From: Takakia lepidozioides
Lineage: Eukaryota > Streptophyta > Takakiopsida > Takakiales > Takakiaceae
NCBI GenBank assembly: GCA_030704615.1
Contig: CM060733.1
Location: forward strand, 34,288,001-34,352,000
Direction of reading: 5' to 3'
DNA length: 64,000 nt
Under the pieces are notes generated by a model. That model saw only the letters and a list, made by a program, of their open reading frames with translations. It searched no databases and was not told the DNA's origin. The translations under genes were made by a program, and so were the position numbers. How positions within the stretch are numbered: position 1 is the stretch's first letter; each line of letters begins with the position of its first letter. Shown here piece by piece: positions 59,880 to 64,000 of this stretch.

Positions 59880-60563
59880 TCTTTCCTCGTTACAGAGGTT
59901 GCATAGGATGGTTTGCTTCGCTTTGGGTCACTGTTCAGGATGTTCACCAATTCTTTGCAAACTGCTCACCCAATAGATGTCCCAAAGATATGATAAGGAA
60001 AAAAAAATCAAGAATTCCTGCTAGCTAAACTGCCCCATTATCACATGGCTGGTACCACCAAAGTCTCATGGGGATCATTTCTAGTCAAATTCCCGGGACT
60101 TAGCTATAACCCGGTGGCTCATATTCTGGCATTAATGGAAGAGGCTGACATCTATGGGTACGGGGATCATCGTGGGTGAAGAAAAGCATCCTTTTGGGAG
60201 CCATGGGGTACTGCCAAGCTGAAACCACGCTACAGGGAAACACTCATCAATGCCTTCGACATTCTCGAGGCAATTCTGGAAGCAGAGGTGGATGAAGACA
60301 ATCACAGGAGGGATCTTCAGAGGACTCGTGATCACCTTTATGGAGCTAGGCCAGCACCCTCCCCATCCTCCTCCTCCAGTGTCTCGGGGCGCTCTTTGGT
60401 ACTTGCACCTTCAATGCCCAGTCAGCCTGCAGCTAATGACCCATCTGAGCAAGGCGTTTCTCCGTCCCCAAGCTCTGATGCCCTGGTTCCTTCAACGCTC
60501 ACCCCGCCCCCCTACCTCCTGCTCCCCAGTCCAACGAGAAGGAAGATATTAGATCAACATTGA
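59880..60563 (+). pseudogene. unrecognised open reading segments
   Basis: Consecutive frames can be followed from about 59880 (VFPRYRGCIGWFASLWVTV) through FLVKFPGLSYNPVAHILALM to a TGA, and on through FWEPWGTAKLKPRYRETLIN to a Ser/Pro-rich end at 60563. The codon content looks like former coding sequence, but there are stops and frame changes. I do not recognise the family. It lies between a LINE ORF1 and a methyltransferase-like piece and may belong to either element. Confidence 0.35.
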
Positions 60564-60569
60564 CCAGGT

Positions 60570-60960
60570 TCCCTCCCCCCTCCACCCTTGCTTTATTTTC
60601 TATGCTGATAAAATTGACTCTAAACGATGTTGGGTGCAACAAGCCTGGGTAGAGGCTTTTGTACCGTCAGGAGAGGAGGACAGTGCGGGGATTGCACCAG
60701 GACCACCTCAGTTGTCACCATTGGACACCACACCGATCGTGTGGCAGTATCCAGATGAAGGCATTTGTCTTCTGGACTTGTTTGGCAGGTTCAGCACCGG
60801 ATTGGCTGTTGTGTTACAGGCAGGTGTACGAGTTCGGCGTTACATGTATGTGGAGAGGGATGAGACTGCACGACGCGTTTCACTTCGCCATGTTGCTCAG
60901 TTGGTGTAGCAGTACCCTGAGTTGTTGCCGGTGTCTGCAGTTCGTGGATATCGCTGTGAT
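60570..60960 (+). pseudogene. C5 DNA methyltransferase-like fragment
   Basis: The frame reads FIFYADKIDSKRCWVQQAWV, then GICLLDLFGRFSTGL at 60757-60804 and RRYMYVERDETARRV. This resembles motif I (S-adenosylmethionine binding, LDLFGG-x-x-TGL) and motif II of Dnmt3/DRM-type cytosine methyltransferases. The second Gly of motif I is Arg. A TAG (60907-60909) interrupts a frame that then continues QYPELLPVSAVRGY. The catalytic PC and later motifs are absent because TTCATCC repeats follow. It is a decayed fragment, possibly from a mobile element that carried a methyltransferase. Confidence 0.55.
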
Positions 60961-61095
60961 TTTTCATCCGATAACGCGATAGTTCATACGCTGACGAGAT
61001 TTCATCCTCCGGCGCAGTTTCATCCACTGCATCCGATTCTCATCCATGAGCGCCGATTTTCATCCACTGGCTCAATAGTTCATCCGATTGGACAA
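60961..61095. repeat. TTCATCC motif island
   Basis: TTCATCC or TTCAT-x-C occurs about eight times in 130 bp. It abuts the methyltransferase-like fragment. Confidence 0.7.
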
Positions 61096-61115
61096 TGGTG
61101 GTGCTCCCAACTCTG

Positions 61116-61250
61116 GGGCAATGTTCCCACACGTTCCTATGTGTTCCCACAAGTTCCTAAGGAGTTCCCAAGCGTTCTCACGTGTTCCCAAGGAGTTTAC
61201 ATGCGTTCCCAAGCGTTCCCACGCGTTCCCAAGAGTGCCTCTAACTCCCT
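61116..61250. repeat. GTTCCCA minisatellite
   Basis: About ten units of 9-14 bp with the core GTTCCCAAG or GTTCCCAC(A/G). It precedes an LTR-like promoter region. Confidence 0.8.
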
Positions 61251-62165
61251 GAGCAAGCTATTTGCCACACAACAAGCTCTCTTTCTCCATAGAACTTATT
61301 GAAACAAGTATAGAACAAGCTATTGAGCTTTCTATGGCATACGCTCTTCTAGCCATCGCATGCACTCATAGTGCTTCCTTCCATGGCCATAGTGCACCTC
61401 TTAGAGCTCATAATCCAGCCCTGCACTTACCACTTCCATAGACATGCTCTTCCCAAGCTTGGGATTGAAACCCCAACTCAAAGCATGCTCTACAAATACA
61501 TTATTCTGCCCCAAAGAGAAATCAGATGTCTACCTCCACTCATAGCTCTCATAAGCTTGAAGTTGAAGACTCCCACAAGCTGAAACCATGCTCCACACAT
61601 GCACCGCTTGCTTCCTTAACACCCGAGCTCTTCTTGAACTCCTCAAACCCTGCAACACTTGCAGAACAAGAGTTTCTTCACAAGCTCTCAAACTTTTCAA
61701 TGGGGCTCTCCTTAAAGACCTCCTCTTGTATATAAACACCACAAGACTTTCTTCTTGCAAACCCTGTAACACCTTGTAACTTAAGAGCTATCTATCAAGC
61801 TCTCTTCCACACACAAGTGCTAATTATGCTAACACCTTGCACTCATAGATGTAAGCAGGTCTTCTTCTAGTGATACAAAAATGGTGAAAAGAGGAGAAAC
61901 CACTCTATCACGTTATATAAGTCAAACCAATGGCACCTTTGCTAAAGGACTCCACCATACAGACCTCACCCACTCTCCATCTCAAGTACTAGAGCTATGG
62001 CAGCGAGAGAGGCCTCGGGAGGCTCGACTAGAAGAAGACGAGCCTGCCTACGTCTCACGTGGAGATAACCTCCCCACGTCCCAAGTGAGGTTCGCCACCT
62101 CACTTGGCACATGGAACAAATGAAGTCCCAATGCCAACAGAAAAATGTATAATGTCCTAATTAGT
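61251..62165 (+). mobile_element. LTR-like sequence with a short open frame
   Basis: A TATA box (TGTATATAAACACC, 61730-61743) is followed by a leader and a short frame, 61881-62123, starting MVKRGETTLSRYISQ with REARLEEDEPAYVS and GDNLPTSQ. The frame's end parallels the short frame at 277-498 on the minus strand. A TAATTAGTTAGAAATAA palindrome-rich tail follows. I infer a decayed LTR-type element; the encoded peptide is of unknown function. Confidence 0.4.
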
Positions 62166-63885
62166 TAGAAATAATTATTTCTAACTAATCACAAACAAAA
62201 CCATGACAGCAGAACGATGGCGACCTCGTGCTTCTTTGCCAGTTGCAAGACCATAGCACGTTCAATGTTTGGAGGTCCCGAGATCACAATAACTAATACA
62301 ACACTTAGTGTGGATCCCAACTACTCTCATTGGTAAAATAGTGTGGGCCACCTAATAGGTGTGTCGTCTAGTATATGTTCACTCCACTTGGGTCTTTTTA
62401 TAAAGCTATACAGATTTTAAAGTATATGTCAAAGAATATGAAGTCTTTTTTAGCATTTCATATCTGAAACAGAGGCTAACATTTTAGAGTTATGTATTTA
62501 AATGTTTAATTTTAAGAACATAATCTAAAATATGTATTTACCCACATTAATTTGAGCTCCCCAAATTAGTGTGGCCACACTAATACATGATGTGTGAGTT
62601 CTCCAAACGCATTTTGTTCCCCTGCTTGTATGTTTTCTCTTGCTTTGTGTTTGGCTACATGTAAAGCTTTCCTTACATTGCTCACGTATACTCTCACTTT
62701 TTGCAAGCTCTCATAGATCCCCAAGGTTCATTAAGGCATTGCACCACTTTCCCTTTTGTCTCCTATTGAACACACTAACTACTTTGGGCGTGGGGGAATT
62801 TACATGCTAGTTCTCTATTTGAAGAGGTCATATTAGATAGTGTATTTTGGCAAGTAAAATTTTCGTATGATAGGAAGCCTTGCTAGTGCAGGTGGTTGTC
62901 CAGCAGCAGTTGTGGTTTGCAGATAGACATTCAACTCTACTGTAACTTGGGTTTGAGTAGATGCGGTGTAGTTGCTATTTTCCATTTTGTGGGTTAGCTG
63001 GACCTGAGGTCTGCTGTTGCATTTTCGTGTGCAATTACAACTGGTTTAAGAATATATCAATGGCGATGCTATAAATTTTGTAGGGCTGCTAGTGTAGCTC
63101 ACGGTCATTAGAAAGCTTTGTCGTAAGTCGATACTAGGTGTTAGTCCCCTGGCCAAATGGGGGTGTACACAAAAAGAGGGATGCGCCCCCTTGTGTTCAT
63201 GCATGAGGTGTCAGGTGGGACAATTCCATGGGTTTAAATCCCACTCATGTAATTCAAGCAAAACACAACAACTGGGAGCACAATAGTCGAAATGAAAAAA
63301 CTACCCCCCCCCACCAACTTTGAGCAAGTGTCACGCCTACATGGCTTGGCCAAATCCTTTGGTTTTTATCTTGTTAAATGATGCATCGCATGGGAATGGA
63401 CTGGAAGTAGAGTTAGTTCAAATGAATGTCATCCCGTCATTCAATTTCTGAAATTTATCAACTCAATTTGATTTTTCTTACTAAGGGATCCAGAAATGGC
63501 CCACTTTGTGAAGCCTCAAAACGAGCCGGAAGCATATAAGTACTCCCTTCCTCTCAAAAAACGTGTTTTACAACAAAAGGGCAAGCGGAAGAACATGCAA
63601 TGCGCGAGAGGAGGATCAAGCAAGCAGATCTGACACACACAGGAGCTCTCATCCAAAGTTTGTACACCCAAATCACATATACACTAACACTTGAATACAC
63701 CGCTCTGACCTTGTGTCAGGGCGCCGTCTTTATATAAAAGCCCTAACCGTAGTGGCCCACCGCATGGCAAGGCTTTATAGGCCCAAGCCCACGGTGTTGC
63801 CTTGCAGCCCTAGATCTAATGAAGGGCCAGGATCAAGCCACCAGCCTAAACTAACCCTAACCTAAACATCATTGTAACGGATCAA
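62166..63885. other. spacer with a short hairpin
   Basis: CCACATTAATTTG (62542) pairs with CAAATTAGTGTGG (to 62574). A B-box-like GGGTTTAAATCCC lies near 63230. No gene is seen. Confidence 0.45.
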
Positions 63886-64000
63886 CGGCTTTATACGCCA
63901 AAAAAAAATACTATAAATGTGTATCGCCGTTTTGGATAAAATGGGTTATTTCCAGGCGTAAGCAAGTATGGGGCTTTACATCTGTGAAGCCTACCCCCCA
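63886..64000. repeat. dispersed repeat, copy 2
   Basis: ACGGCTTTATACGCCAAAAA, GTGTATCGCCGTTTTGGAT and AAGCAAGTATGGGGCTTTAC match the copy at 17578-17860, but the ~180 bp between the last two blocks are missing. The window ends inside or just after it. Confidence 0.65.

Noticed and set aside
62542-62574. Rho-independent terminator-like hairpin
   Set aside because: Eukaryotic context, no T run and no gene upstream.

Overview
The window is nuclear DNA of a land plant: GT-AG introns, low gene density, long AT-rich spacers, many retroelements and MITEs, and organelle-type PPR-DYW genes with a transit-peptide-like start. The style of the PPR genes (many nearly identical repeat modules, complete DYW deaminase), a plant EXORDIUM gene joined to a CUB domain, and a LINE with RNase H plus a restriction-like endonuclease suggest a seed-free plant (lycophyte, fern or bryophyte). 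That placement is inference; the sequence alone does not fix the species.

Six gene models look complete. On the + strand are a TSG101/ELC-type ESCRT-I subunit (6907-8655, 3 exons) and MBF1 (18945-20544, 4 exons). On the - strand are an EXORDIUM-CUB fusion (24404-27013, 2 exons), a GH19 chitinase with a hevein-like domain (38190-39798, 3 exons), and two paralogous PPR-DYW genes (31890-36478 and 41263-45500). In all of them the splice phases I assigned close to an uninterrupted reading frame.

The most striking observation is the architecture of the two PPR genes. Short upstream exons encode two copies of the PDF motif known from OSB (organellar single-stranded-DNA-binding) proteins, and these splice in phase onto the large PPR-DYW exon. 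The exon sizes (118 and 95 nt) and phases are identical in both paralogues. I know of no description of an OSB-PDF/PPR-DYW fusion. Upstream of the EXORDIUM-CUB gene (27480-28215) lies a tandem array whose ~110-bp unit is a cut-down piece of a PPR coding repeat.

Region by region: 1-6.9 kb is repeats (Ty3 integrase fragment, SINEs, MITEs, foldbacks). 6.9-8.7 kb is the ESCRT gene. 10.0-10.7 and 17.9-18.7 kb are two TTAA-associated terminal-inverted-repeat elements. 11.2-12.9 kb is an inverted, broken PHT1 phosphate-transporter pseudogene cut by a LINE (to 15.07 kb). 15.6-17.45 kb is a LINE fragment. 18.9-20.5 kb is MBF1. 22.6-23.0 kb is an LRR pseudogene. 24.4-28.2 kb is EXORDIUM-CUB plus the PPR-derived array. 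31.9-45.5 kb is the PPR/chitinase/PPR block. 46.4-53.7 kb is a nearly full-length decayed L1-type LINE. 54.1-54.7 kb is a pogo-like transposase remnant. 56.0-59.9 kb is a second copy of the LINE ORF1 split by a 1.7-kb insertion. 60.6-61.0 kb is a C5-DNA-methyltransferase-like fragment. 61-64 kb is LTR-like and other repeats.

Functionally, the intact genes are unlinked housekeeping, stress and cell-wall genes (endosomal sorting, transcription coactivation, secreted wall and defence proteins). The paired PPR genes are predicted organellar C-to-U RNA-editing factors.
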